Origin: Ilumatobacteraceae bacterium
GTDB taxonomy: Bacteria > Actinomycetota > Acidimicrobiia > Acidimicrobiales > Ilumatobacteraceae
NCBI GenBank assembly: GCA_007122945.1
Contig: SKSP01000003.1
Span: 1 to 10,146 of the forward strand
Reading direction: 5' to 3'
Length of the DNA stretch: 10,146 nt
Under the pieces are notes generated by a model. It ran no database searches. It was not told the DNA's origin and saw nothing but the letters and a program-made list of their open reading frames with translations. The position numbers and the translations under genes were made by a program. This document shows, one piece after another, positions 1 to 6,522 of this stretch (its first letter is position 1; each line of letters opens with the position of its first letter).

Positions 1-2
1 GC

Positions 3-1859
3 GAGATGGGCGACAACTTGCCCGCGATCGACCTGGGCACCGGGCGCACGGCCACCGCCCTCGCGGCCGGCCGCCGCCACACGTGCGCCCGGTTGGACGA
101 CGGCACCGTGAAGTGCTGGGGCGAGGGCGAGTTCGGCCAGCTGGGGCAGGGCAGCACCGACGACATCGGCGACCAACCCAACGAGATGGGCGACTTCTTG
201 CCGCCGATCAACCTCGGTGCCGGACGCACCGCGACGGCGATCACGGCCGGTAACGCTCATTCGTGCGCGCTGTTGGACAACGGCACGATGAAGTGTTGGG
301 GCATCGGCATCCTCGGGCGGCTGGGGCAGGGCAGCGCCGACAACATCGGTGACCAGCCGAATCAGATGGGCGACAACCTGCTCCCGATCGCTCTCGGTGC
401 GGGTGCGTTGGTGGTTCCGGTGACGGTGTCCCCGGCGGCGCCGGTGGCGGTGACCGCCACTGCGAACAGTCCGGTCACGGTGGCGTGGTCTGCGCCGGGC
501 GACAACGGTGGTGCGGCGGTGACCGGGTATCGGATCGAGCAGTCACTCGATGGTGTCACGTGGACGACGAGCGTGGCCGACACCGGGTCGACGGCGACGT
601 CCCGGCAGATCGGCGGGCTGACTGCGGGTGACACGGTGAGGTTCCGGGTGGCGGCGATCAACTCGGTCGGGGTCGGTGTGGTGTCGTTGCCGTCGGCACC
701 GGTGGTGGTCGCGTCGGGGTATCTGGCGTTGGACCCGGCAAGGTTGTTGGACACCCGGCCCGGCACCTCGACGGTCGACGGGCTGTTCGTCGGTGCGGGG
801 AAGCTGACCGGTGGGGACGAGGTCGCGCTCCAGGTGACCGGTCGTGGTGGTGTGCCGGCCGATGTCGATGCGGTGGTGTTGAACGTGACGGTGAACGAGA
901 CCGAGAACTTCGGGTTCGTCACCGCGTACCCGTGTGGCACGCAACGTCCGGAGACCTCGAACCTGAACTACGTGTCCGGCCAGACCATCCCAAACACGGT
1001 GATCGTCAAGGTCGGCACCGGCGGCACCGTGTGCCTGTTCAGCGATCAGACGACGCATCTGATCGCCGATGTGAACGGTGCGTTCCCGACCGGCAGCGCC
1101 TACGAAGCGTTGGATCCGGCTCGTTTGTTGGACACCCGGCCGGGTACGAGCACGATCGACGGTGCGTTCGTCGGTGCCGGCACGCTCGCCGGCGGCGATG
1201 AGATCGCACTCCCGGTCACCGGCCGTGGTGGTGTGCCAGCCGATGCGGATGCGGTCGTGTTGAACGTGACGGTCAACGAGACCGAGAACTTCGGGTTCGT
1301 CACCGCGTACCCGTGCGGTACGCAACGTCCGGAGACGTCGAACCTGAACTACGTGCCCGGCCAGACCATCCCGAACACCGTCATCGTCAAGGTCGGCACC
1401 GGCGGCACCGTGTGCCTGTTCAGCGATCAGACGACGCATCTGATCGCCGATGTGAACGGTGCGTTCCCGACCGGCAGCGCCTACCAGGCGCTCGATCCGG
1501 CCCGGCTGCTCGACACCCGCCCCGGCACAACGACCATCGACGGGGCGTTCGTCGGTGCCGGCAAGCTCGCCGGTGGTGACGAGGTCGCGTTGCCGGTGAC
1601 CGGTCGCGGTGCTGTCCCGGCCGATGCGGATGCGGTGGTATTGAACGTGACGGTGAACGAGACCGACAACTTCGGGTTCGTCACCGCCTATCCGTGCGGC
1701 ACGCAACGTCCGGAGACCTCCAACTTGAACTACGTGCCCGGCCAGACCATCCCAAACACCGTCATCGTCAAGGTCGGCACCGGCGGGACCGTCTGTCTGT
1801 TCTCGGATCAGACGACGCATCTGATCGCCGACGTCAATGGTGCGTTCCCCGCCCCCTGA
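3..1859 (+). CDS. Modular secreted/surface protein: RCC1 repeats, FN3 domain, three 127-residue C-terminal repeats (5' end missing)
   Basis: The reading frame is open to the left edge, and the residue before the ATG at 6 fits the repeat pattern (glutamate before MGD), so the gene starts upstream and 6 is not its true start. Numbering from that ATG: residues 1-135 hold RCC1-type units of 60 residues, with cores such as HTCARLDDGTVKCWG and HSCALLDNGTMKCWG. Residues about 138-235 are a fibronectin type III domain. Residues 239-365, 366-492 and 493-617 are three near-identical repeats opening with ALDPARLLDTRPG. Each repeat has two cysteines at fixed places (310/343, 437/470, 564/597), possibly a disulfide. 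RCC1 units form beta-propellers and FN3 domains act as spacers, so an extracellular binding or adhesive role is likely. The signal peptide would lie outside the window. No C-terminal membrane anchor or LPXTG motif is seen: the protein ends NGAFPAP. The ligand is unknown. Confidence 0.9.
   Translation, partial: EMGDNLPAIDLGTGRTATALAAGRRHTCARLDDGTVKCWGEGEFGQLGQGSTDDIGDQPNEMGDFLPPINLGAGRTATAITAGNAHSCALLDNGTMKCWGIGILGRLGQGSADNIGDQPNQMGDNLLPIALGAGALVVPVTVSPAAPVAVTATANSPVTVAWSAPGDNGGAAVTGYRIEQSLDGVTWTTSVADTGSTATSRQIGGLTAGDTVRFRVAAINSVGVGVVSLPSAPVVVASGYLALDPARLLDTRPGTSTVDGLFVGAGKLTGGDEVALQVTGRGGVPADVDAVVLNVTVNETENFGFVTAYPCGTQRPETSNLNYVSGQTIPNTVIVKVGTGGTVCLFSDQTTHLIADVNGAFPTGSAYEALDPARLLDTRPGTSTIDGAFVGAGTLAGGDEIALPVTGRGGVPADADAVVLNVTVNETENFGFVTAYPCGTQRPETSNLNYVPGQTIPNTVIVKVGTGGTVCLFSDQTTHLIADVNGAFPTGSAYQALDPARLLDTRPGTTTIDGAFVGAGKLAGGDEVALPVTGRGAVPADADAVVLNVTVNETDNFGFVTAYPCGTQRPETSNLNYVPGQTIPNTVIVKVGTGGTVCLFSDQTTHLIADVNGAFPAP
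6..407 (+). repeat. RCC1-type tandem repeats, 180-bp period
   Basis: The start of the unit (MGDNLPAIDLG / MGDFLPPINLG / MGDNLLPIALG) recurs at 6, 186 and 366, exactly 180 bp (60 residues) apart. Two full units are visible and the third breaks off into the FN3 domain. RCC1 propellers usually have about seven blades, so more units are expected upstream of the window. Confidence 0.8.
720..1856 (+). repeat. Three 381-bp in-frame tandem repeats (127 residues each)
   Basis: The units start at 720, 1101 and 1482, exactly 381 bp apart; the last is 375 bp because it ends at the stop codon. Copies 1 and 2 are identical over 102 bases (1002-1103 against 1383-1484). Other parts differ mostly at synonymous sites. 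This indicates recent duplication or gene conversion within the gene. Each protein unit runs from ALDPARLLDTRPG through YPCGTQRPETSNLNY to TTHLIADVNGAFP. Confidence 0.95.
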
Positions 1860-1883
1860 GGCCCCTGACGAGGGCTCCAGGTA

Positions 1884-1910
1884 CGTGCCGGCACGCGCGC
1901 CGCAGCGCGC
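1884..1910 (+). terminator. Possible GC-only hairpins after the surface-protein gene
   Basis: Just after the stop codon lies a perfect 12-bp palindrome, CGTGCCGGCACG (1884-1895). It abuts a 6-bp stem with a 4-base loop (GCGCGC, CGCA, GCGCGC; 1895-1910). They could help end transcription, but no T-run follows, so this is not a canonical intrinsic terminator, and such palindromes arise easily in DNA this GC-rich. The remaining 150 or so bases to the next gene hold only a weak promoter candidate. Confidence 0.25.
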
Positions 1911-1990
1911 CCACTCAACCGGCCGACGCCGCCAGGGCGCGCAGGACGGCCGCTCCTCCCACCCCGGCGCGCCACGCCCCCGATTCCGTG

Positions 1991-2018
1991 TTTGGCCGGT
2001 CGGGACGGTGGGTAGCAC
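1991..2018 (+). promoter_or_regulatory. Weak candidate promoter for the HesB/IscA-like gene
   Basis: TTTGGC (1991-1996) and TAGCAC (2013-2018) are 16 bases apart and resemble -35 and -10 boxes. They lie in the least GC-rich part of this intergenic region and would give a leader of roughly 40 bases. The match is loose, especially the -10 box, which lacks the final T. Confidence 0.25.
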
Positions 2019-2062
2019 TCCCCTGGACCGATACGACGATCGATCGAAGGAGTGGTCCCCCA

Positions 2063-2341
2063 ATGTTGACCCTGACCCCCGCTGCCGCCGAGCACATCGC
2101 TTCCGCCCGGGAGCAGAGCGGCATCCCCGACGACGCCCATCTGCGCGTCGCCCCGGCGACCGAACAGGGGCCCGGCGCGATCGGGCTCGGCTTCGTCGAC
2201 CAGCCGTTGGACGGCGACCAGGTCGGCGACGCCCACGGCGTCAGCTTCTGCGTCGCGCCCGAGATCGCCACCGAGCTCGACGCCGCGCAACTCGACGTCG
2301 CCGAGGACGGCAGCTCGATGGTGCTGGTCCCCGCGACCTGA
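2063..2341 (+). CDS. HesB/IscA-like fold protein lacking the cysteine triad
   Basis: This 92-residue protein starts at ATG 2063, with a good ribosome binding site (GAAGGAG, 2046-2052) 10 bases upstream. The N-terminus (LTLTPAAAEHIASAREQ, then HLRVAP at 26-31) follows the pattern of the HesB/IscA family of A-type iron-sulfur carriers. The middle (GLGFVDQPLDGDQV) and the end (VAPEIATELDAAQLDV) fit the same small beta-rich fold. Canonical IscA binds iron or a cluster through three cysteines, one mid-protein and a C-G-C near the end. Here the only cysteine is Cys63, and the C-terminus (SSMVLVPAT) has none. Such cysteine-poor homologues occur in other actinobacteria. A cluster-carrier role is therefore doubtful and the function is unknown. 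Fold assignment is fairly firm; role is open. Confidence 0.75.
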   Translation: MLTLTPAAAEHIASAREQSGIPDDAHLRVAPATEQGPGAIGLGFVDQPLDGDQVGDAHGVSFCVAPEIATELDAAQLDVAEDGSSMVLVPAT

Positions 2342-2370
2342 CCGTCCCCGCACCCACCGCGCGCGCTGGA

Positions 2371-2404
2371 CCGGTGTGCACGCTCCGATGAGCGTGCACA
2401 CTGG
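2371..2404 (+). promoter_or_regulatory. Long hairpin/palindrome at the helicase translation start
   Basis: GTGTGCACGCTC (2374-2385) and its exact reverse complement GAGCGTGCACAC (2390-2401) flank a 4-base loop, CGAT. The stem extends through one G-T wobble (2373/2402) to two more G-C pairs (2371-2372 with 2403-2404), giving 15 pairs. The last two paired bases are the first two of the GGAG ribosome binding site (2403-2406) of the helicase. It could be an RNA hairpin that modulates helicase translation, a terminator for the upstream gene (though no T-run follows), or an operator for a dimeric regulator. The structure is seen; the role is inferred. Confidence 0.6.
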
Positions 2405-2411
2405 AGCGCGC

Positions 2412-4967
2412 ATGGGCCTCGTCGAACTCCTCCCGCCGACCGGCAGCGACCCCGCCGACGTCCTCGAGGCGTTCACGGCGTGGGCCGAGGCCGACGGGCG
2501 CCCGCTCTACCAGCACCAGGAGGACGCCGCGTTCGCGCTGGCGACCGGCGACCACGTGGTGTTGGCGACCCCGACCGGCTCGGGCAAGAGCCTCGTCGCG
2601 ATCGCCGGGATCGCGCTCGCCGTCAACGGTGGCGAGCGAGCCGTGTGGACCGCCCCGATCAAGGCGCTCGTCGCGGAGAAGTTCTTCGACCTCGTCGCCC
2701 TGTTCGGCGCCGAGCGGGTCGGCCTCGCGACCGGTGACGCCGCGATCAACGCCGACGCGCCCATCCTCGTGTGCACCGCCGAGGTGCTCGCCAACCAGGC
2801 GCTCGCCAAGGGCACGGCGACGGGCTTCGGCTTCGCGTGCCTCGACGAGTTCCACTACTACGCCGACCGCGAGCGCGGCTGGGCCTGGCAGGTCCCGCTG
2901 CTCGAGATGCACCGCTGCCAGTTCCTCCTCGCCTCGGCGACGCTCGGCGACGTGCGTCCGATCGCCACCGACCTCGAATCGCGCACCGGGCGGTCCGTCA
3001 CCGACGTCGCGTCGGTCCAACGGCCCACACCACTGCACCACCAGTGGCGGATGACCTCCGTCGCCGACACCGTCACCGAGGCGGTCGCCGAGGGGTTGTC
3101 CCCCGCCTACGTCGTCCACGCCACCCAGGCCGCCGCGATCGAACGGGCCCAGGCCCTCGTCAGCCTCCCGCTCACCACCCGTCCCCAGCGCGAGGCGATC
3201 GCCGAGGCGGTCGCCGGGACGCACCTGACCTCCGGCTTCGGCCAGACCCTCGCCCGGCTGCTGCAGAACGGCGTCGGTGTCCATCACGCCGGGATGCTCC
3301 CCCGCCACCGGCGTCTCGTCGAGCGGCTCGCCGGACAAGGCCTGCTGGCGGCGATCTGCGGGACCGACACCCTCGGGGTCGGGGTCAACATCCCCATCCG
3401 CACCGTGGTGATGACCGCGTTGACGAAGTTCGACGGCACGAAGGTCCGGGTGTTCACCGCTCGAGAGTTCCACCAGCTCGCCGGCCGGGCCGGTCGCCCC
3501 GGGTTCGACCCCGACGGCCACGTCTGGGTGCAGGCGCCCGAGCACGTGATCGACAACGCCAAGGCGATGGCCAAGGCGGGCGACGACCCCAAGGCCCGCC
3601 GCAAGGCGGTGCGCGCCAAGCCGCCGGAGCGCTTCGTCCACTACGACGAATCCACGCTCGAGCGACTCGTCGCCGCGACCCCCGAGCCACTGACCCCCCG
3701 GTTCCGCGTGACCGCGGACCTCGTCGCGACCGTGCTCGCCAGGCCCGACGGACCCGACGCGCTCAAGTACCTGCTGGCGACGAACCACGACACCGATCAG
3801 CGCAAGCGCCAGCACCGCCGGCGGGCGATCGCCGTCTACCGCAGCCTGGAGACGGCCGGCGTGGCCGAGCGCATCCGCGATGCGAACGGACGGTGCGCCG
3901 GTGTCCGCGTCGGGTCGCTCGTCGAGGGGAGCGACGAACGGGCCGAGCTGCGACTCTCGTCGCCGCTCGCGGCGTTCGCCATCGAGGTGATCGCGACGCT
4001 CGACCGCGGCGAACCCACCCATCTGCTCGACGTCGTGAGCGTGGTCGAGTCGGTGCTCGACGATCCTCGTCAGGTACTGCTGGCGCAGCACGACGCGGCC
4101 CGCTCGGAGGCGGTCGCCCGGATGAAGGCCGAGGGCGTGCCGTACGAGGAGCGCATGGAACGGCTCGACTCGATCACCTACCCGAAGCCGTTGGAGGAGT
4201 TCCTCGCGGCCTGCCACGAGACGTACCGGGCGAACCACCCGTGGATCGACGCCGAGCCGTCACCGAAGTCGGTGCTGCGCGAGATGCTCGAGAACGGCGA
4301 CAGCTTCGCCACGTTCGTGCGCCGGTACCGCCTCGAACGGAGCGAAGGGCTCGTGCTGCGGTACCTCACCGATGCGTGGCGGACCCTCGACCGGTCGCTC
4401 ACCGACGACACCTACTCCCCCGAGCTCGAGGACGTGATCGACTGGCTGCGGGCGATGATCCGCGCGACGGACGCGACCCTCCTCGACGAGTGGGAGCGGC
4501 TGGCCGCCGGGGAGATCGGGGTCCCTCCGGGCCGTGACGCACCCGAAGCACCCGTCGTCGCGCCGGTCGGGCCGCCTGCCGCGTGGCGCACCACCGTCCG
4601 GACCGCCGCGTTCGGCTGGGTCGAGTTGCTCGCCGCCCGGGCCCACGGCACCCTCGCCGCCCGCACCGGCTGGGCCGAGGCGGAGATCGACGTCGCGATG
4701 ACGCCGTACTGGAACGTCCACGACTCGATCGCGATCGACGCCGACGCGCGCTCGGCGGCGTACGTCGACATCGCCGAGGAGCGCGGCGACGACGGCGGAC
4801 CGGGACGGTGGGTCGTGACGCAACGGCTGGCCGACCCGGCCGGCGACGGCGACTGGCGCTTCGTCGCATCGGTCGACCTGGCGACCGCGCTCGACGAGGG
4901 GGCTCCGTCGCTGACGCTCGAGTCGTTGGGGCCGTTCGGGGGTTTCGACGACGCCGAGGCCGGGTAG
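2412..4967 (+). CDS. Ski2-like DExH-box helicase with DUF3516-type C-terminal region
   Basis: This is an 851-residue ATP-dependent RNA or DNA helicase of superfamily 2. Numbering from ATG 2412: a Q-motif-like region (YQHQEDAAFAL, 33-43), Walker A (ATPTGSGKS, 52-60), motif Ia (TAPIKAL, 80-86), motif II DEFH (145-148), motif III SAT (175-177), HHAGMLPRHR (291-300), GTDTLGVGVNIP (317-328) and motif VI (QLAGRAGRPGFD, 355-366). HHAG and GVNIP-like motifs are hallmarks of the Ski2/Mtr4 group. From about 400 to the end there is no catalytic motif; it matches the overall style of the actinobacterial DUF3516 helicases, whose substrate is not established. The start at 2412 is chosen because GGAG (2403-2406) sits 5 bases before it. 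In-frame GTG 2376 and ATG 2388 lie inside the hairpin and have poorer binding sites. The acidic small gene follows after 9 bases. Confidence 0.92.
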   Translation: MGLVELLPPTGSDPADVLEAFTAWAEADGRPLYQHQEDAAFALATGDHVVLATPTGSGKSLVAIAGIALAVNGGERAVWTAPIKALVAEKFFDLVALFGAERVGLATGDAAINADAPILVCTAEVLANQALAKGTATGFGFACLDEFHYYADRERGWAWQVPLLEMHRCQFLLASATLGDVRPIATDLESRTGRSVTDVASVQRPTPLHHQWRMTSVADTVTEAVAEGLSPAYVVHATQAAAIERAQALVSLPLTTRPQREAIAEAVAGTHLTSGFGQTLARLLQNGVGVHHAGMLPRHRRLVERLAGQGLLAAICGTDTLGVGVNIPIRTVVMTALTKFDGTKVRVFTAREFHQLAGRAGRPGFDPDGHVWVQAPEHVIDNAKAMAKAGDDPKARRKAVRAKPPERFVHYDESTLERLVAATPEPLTPRFRVTADLVATVLARPDGPDALKYLLATNHDTDQRKRQHRRRAIAVYRSLETAGVAERIRDANGRCAGVRVGSLVEGSDERAELRLSSPLAAFAIEVIATLDRGEPTHLLDVVSVVESVLDDPRQVLLAQHDAARSEAVARMKAEGVPYEERMERLDSITYPKPLEEFLAACHETYRANHPWIDAEPSPKSVLREMLENGDSFATFVRRYRLERSEGLVLRYLTDAWRTLDRSLTDDTYSPELEDVIDWLRAMIRATDATLLDEWERLAAGEIGVPPGRDAPEAPVVAPVGPPAAWRTTVRTAAFGWVELLAARAHGTLAARTGWAEAEIDVAMTPYWNVHDSIAIDADARSAAYVDIAEERGDDGGPGRWVVTQRLADPAGDGDWRFVASVDLATALDEGAPSLTLESLGPFGGFDDAEAG

Positions 4968-4976
4968 CACCAGGGC

Positions 4977-5171
4977 ATGAACGACCGACCGACGGATCAC
5001 GGCGACGACGAGGCGAGCCGGGAGGACCCGACCGAGAAGTACGACGAGGTGGATCCCGAGGACGTCGTCGAGGACGCGATCGAACTCCTCGGCGAGGGTG
5101 CCGACGACCCGAAGCCGGTCACGCCCCCGCCGCCCGACGACGACGACCGACCCCGCCCGCCCAACGCCTGA
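4977..5171 (+). CDS. Small, highly acidic protein of unknown function
   Basis: This 64-residue protein starts 9 bases after the helicase stop, so it is probably co-transcribed and perhaps translated by coupling; its own ribosome binding site (AGGG, 4972-4975) is too close to be good. There are 23 acidic residues (15 Asp, 8 Glu) against 6 Lys/Arg. All eight glutamates fall exactly four residues apart, at 12, 16, 20, 24, 28, 32, 36 and 40. Residues 28-39 (EDVVEDAIELLG) look like a short amphipathic helix. The tail is proline- and aspartate-rich (PPPPDDDDRPRPP). No cysteines, membrane segment or signal peptide. I do not recognise the family. A role as a small partner of the helicase is only a guess from position. 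Being short, it could be spurious, but its composition is unlike shadow frames, which tend to be Arg/Ala-rich. Confidence 0.6.
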   Translation: MNDRPTDHGDDEASREDPTEKYDEVDPEDVVEDAIELLGEGADDPKPVTPPPPDDDDRPRPPNA

Positions 5172-5182
5172 GGTCGGCGCCC

Positions 5183-5211
5183 TCGCGTCGTCTTCGCGTC
5201 GTCTTCGCGTC
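5183..5211. repeat. 11-bp tandem repeat between convergent genes
   Basis: TCGCGTCGTCT occurs twice in perfect tandem (5183-5193, 5194-5204), followed by a partial third copy. It fills much of the 62-base gap between the 3' ends of the acidic protein and the methyltransferase-YbaK gene. No convincing terminator stem is visible in this gap. Confidence 0.7.
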
Positions 5212-5233
5212 CCCCTGTCGGTCCCCGTCGTCC

Positions 5234-6325
5234 TCACGTCACGGGCGTCGCCAAGCCGTCCACCACCTCGACGCCGGGGACCTTCAACAGCTCGGACGGG
5301 GCGACGATCAGCTTGCACGACCGGTTGCCGCCGCCGAGCACGATCCGCTCGCGCCCCATCACCGCGGCGTCGACCCACAGCGGGATCCCGTCGGGCAGGC
5401 CGAGTGCCGTCACGCCGCCGATCTCCATGTCGGTGAGCTCCAGCGTGGTCTCGCCGGGGGCGAACGAGGCCTTGCGCGTGCCGAGTCGCCGCCGGACCAC
5501 CGAGTTCACCGCGAGCTTCGTGGTCGCCAACACGACGCACGCCGCGTAGACGGGTTCGGCGGCCTTGCCGACCACCACGATGGTGTTGGCCGAATCCTCC
5601 ATGGCGTAGCCGTACGTCGCGCAGAAGTCGGCGGTGTCCGCGGCTGCCGGATCACACGGCACGACGTCGCCGACGACGCCGAGCCGGACCATGTCCTCGG
5701 CGACGCGCGGGTGCAACGGACCCAGCTCGGGGTCGGCGACGGCGGCGGCGACCACTCGGCGGGCGACCACCGTCGCGACACCGTCGCCCTCGGTGCTGTG
5801 CACGACCTCCAACCCCGCCGCCTCGGCGACCTCGACGAGTTCGCCGGGGGCTGCGTGGAACCGTCCGGCGGGCCCGTCGAGACCCACCGTCGACAGTTGC
5901 GACAGGGCAGCCACGCCCTCGGGTGCCAGCAGGCGGGGGAGCTCGGCGACGAGGTGCGGTGCGCGGAACCGCTGGCAGACGATCAGGTCGTAGGGGCCGG
6001 TGACGTCGGCGGGGAGTCCGTCGTCGAGGTCGACCACGCGTGCGTGCACCCGATCGAGGCGACCGATCCGTTCGGCCTCGGCGGTCAGCCGCTCGATCGC
6101 GACGGGCGACACGTCGAGCGCGTCGACGTGCAGGCCCCGCCGGGCGGCCCAGAGCGTCTGGGCGCCGATCCCGCACGCCAGGTCGAGCGCCCGACCCTCC
6201 TCGGGGACCAGGTCGTCGAGCGAGGCGGCCGCGGCGGCCCCGCCCAACGCCTTCGGCGGAGCCGGCACCACCGGGTCCGCCGCCGCGTGCCGTTCGTCCC
6301 ATCGCGATCGGTCCTGCTCGCTCAC
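5234..6325 (-). CDS. Fusion protein: SAM-dependent methyltransferase + YbaK/EbsC domain
   Basis: A 363-residue protein with two apparent domains. Residues about 1-195 are a class I methyltransferase: motif I ALDLACGIG (46-54), acidic Asp70 ending strand 2 (VDALDVS), and YDLIVCQRF (112-120) at the motif IV position. The N-terminus (DRSRWDERHAAA) is typical of small TehB/UbiE-like methyltransferases. Residues about 200-363 match actinobacterial YbaK/EbsC proteins: HPRVAE, CDPAAADTADFCATYGY, EDSANTIVVVGK, RRRLGTRKASFAP, EIGGVTALGLP and a C-terminal SCKLIVAP. YbaK relatives hydrolyse mischarged aminoacyl-tRNAs, but the FKT motif of the characterised enzymes is replaced by NTIVVVGK (247-254), so deacylase activity is uncertain. 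The methyl acceptor is unknown. The start is GTG 6323-6325 with a weak GGGGA just before it. The gene is convergent with the helicase pair and divergent from the monooxygenase. No stop or frame change lies at the junction. Confidence 0.85.
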   Translation of the reverse strand: MSEQDRSRWDERHAAADPVVPAPPKALGGAAAAASLDDLVPEEGRALDLACGIGAQTLWAARRGLHVDALDVSPVAIERLTAEAERIGRLDRVHARVVDLDDGLPADVTGPYDLIVCQRFRAPHLVAELPRLLAPEGVAALSQLSTVGLDGPAGRFHAAPGELVEVAEAAGLEVVHSTEGDGVATVVARRVVAAAVADPELGPLHPRVAEDMVRLGVVGDVVPCDPAAADTADFCATYGYAMEDSANTIVVVGKAAEPVYAACVVLATTKLAVNSVVRRRLGTRKASFAPGETTLELTDMEIGGVTALGLPDGIPLWVDAAVMGRERIVLGGGNRSCKLIVAPSELLKVPGVEVVDGLATPVT

Positions 6326-6372
6326 GTCCCCATGGTGCCAGAGCCCGCGGGCCCGCCGCCGGCGCCGAGACT

Positions 6373-6418
6373 CCGTGGTCGATCCCGTTCACCCACCGAC
6401 CACACGCATCGTCGGAAC
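6373..6418 (+). repeat. Intergenic direct repeat, copy 1 (46 bp)
   Basis: It runs from CCGTGG to GTCGGAAC and shares about 80% of its bases with copy 2, starting 72 bases further on. The right end, ACACGCATCGTCGGAACCC (6402-6420), is identical in both. Within this copy GTGGTCG (6375-6381) and CGACCAC (6397-6403) form a perfect 7-bp inverted repeat. It lies between two divergent starts. Confidence 0.8.
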
Positions 6419-6444
6419 CCCGTTCTCGCCGACCCCCACCGATC

Positions 6445-6491
6445 CCATGGCGGATCCCGCTCGCCCGCCGAACAACACGCATCGTCGGAAC
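6445..6491 (+). repeat. Intergenic direct repeat, copy 2 (47 bp)
   Basis: It runs from CCATGG to GTCGGAAC; against copy 1 it has seven substitutions and one inserted base. A stem GGCGG/CCGCC (6449-6453, 6465-6469) is possible near the place of the copy 1 stem, though not between strictly aligned bases. It ends 31 bases before the monooxygenase start. No clear -10/-35 boxes are seen for either flanking gene. Confidence 0.8.
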
Positions 6492-6522
6492 CCGGCGGGG
6501 GTGGGGTGGTAGGACTGGGGGG

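Noticed and set aside
1936..1973. GGCGCGC / GCGCGCC inverted repeat as a terminator
   Set aside because: The loop is 24 bases, no T-run follows, and such pairs are expected by chance in this composition.
543..2063. Long minus-strand open frame (506 codons) opposite the surface protein
   Set aside because: It mirrors the plus-strand repeats codon by codon and is rich in Arg, Gly and Asp; a shadow of high-GC coding DNA.
2376..2411. GTG 2376 as the helicase start
   Set aside because: The 12 added residues lie in the hairpin and have only a weak GGA upstream; ATG 2412 has GGAG at 5 bases. Not fully excluded.
2241..4238. Long minus-strand open frame (665 codons) opposite the helicase
   Set aside because: Helicase motifs are all on the plus strand; the minus product is low-complexity Arg/Gly/Val with no recognisable motif.
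6373..6491. CRISPR-like array
   Set aside because: Only two imperfect copies, with a spacer of about 26 bases and no cas genes.
6040..6522. N-terminal extension of the monooxygenase frame
   Set aside because: It overlaps the start of the opposite gene and the repeats, is Arg/Pro-rich, and ATG 6523 has a good ribosome binding site and begins the family-like sequence.
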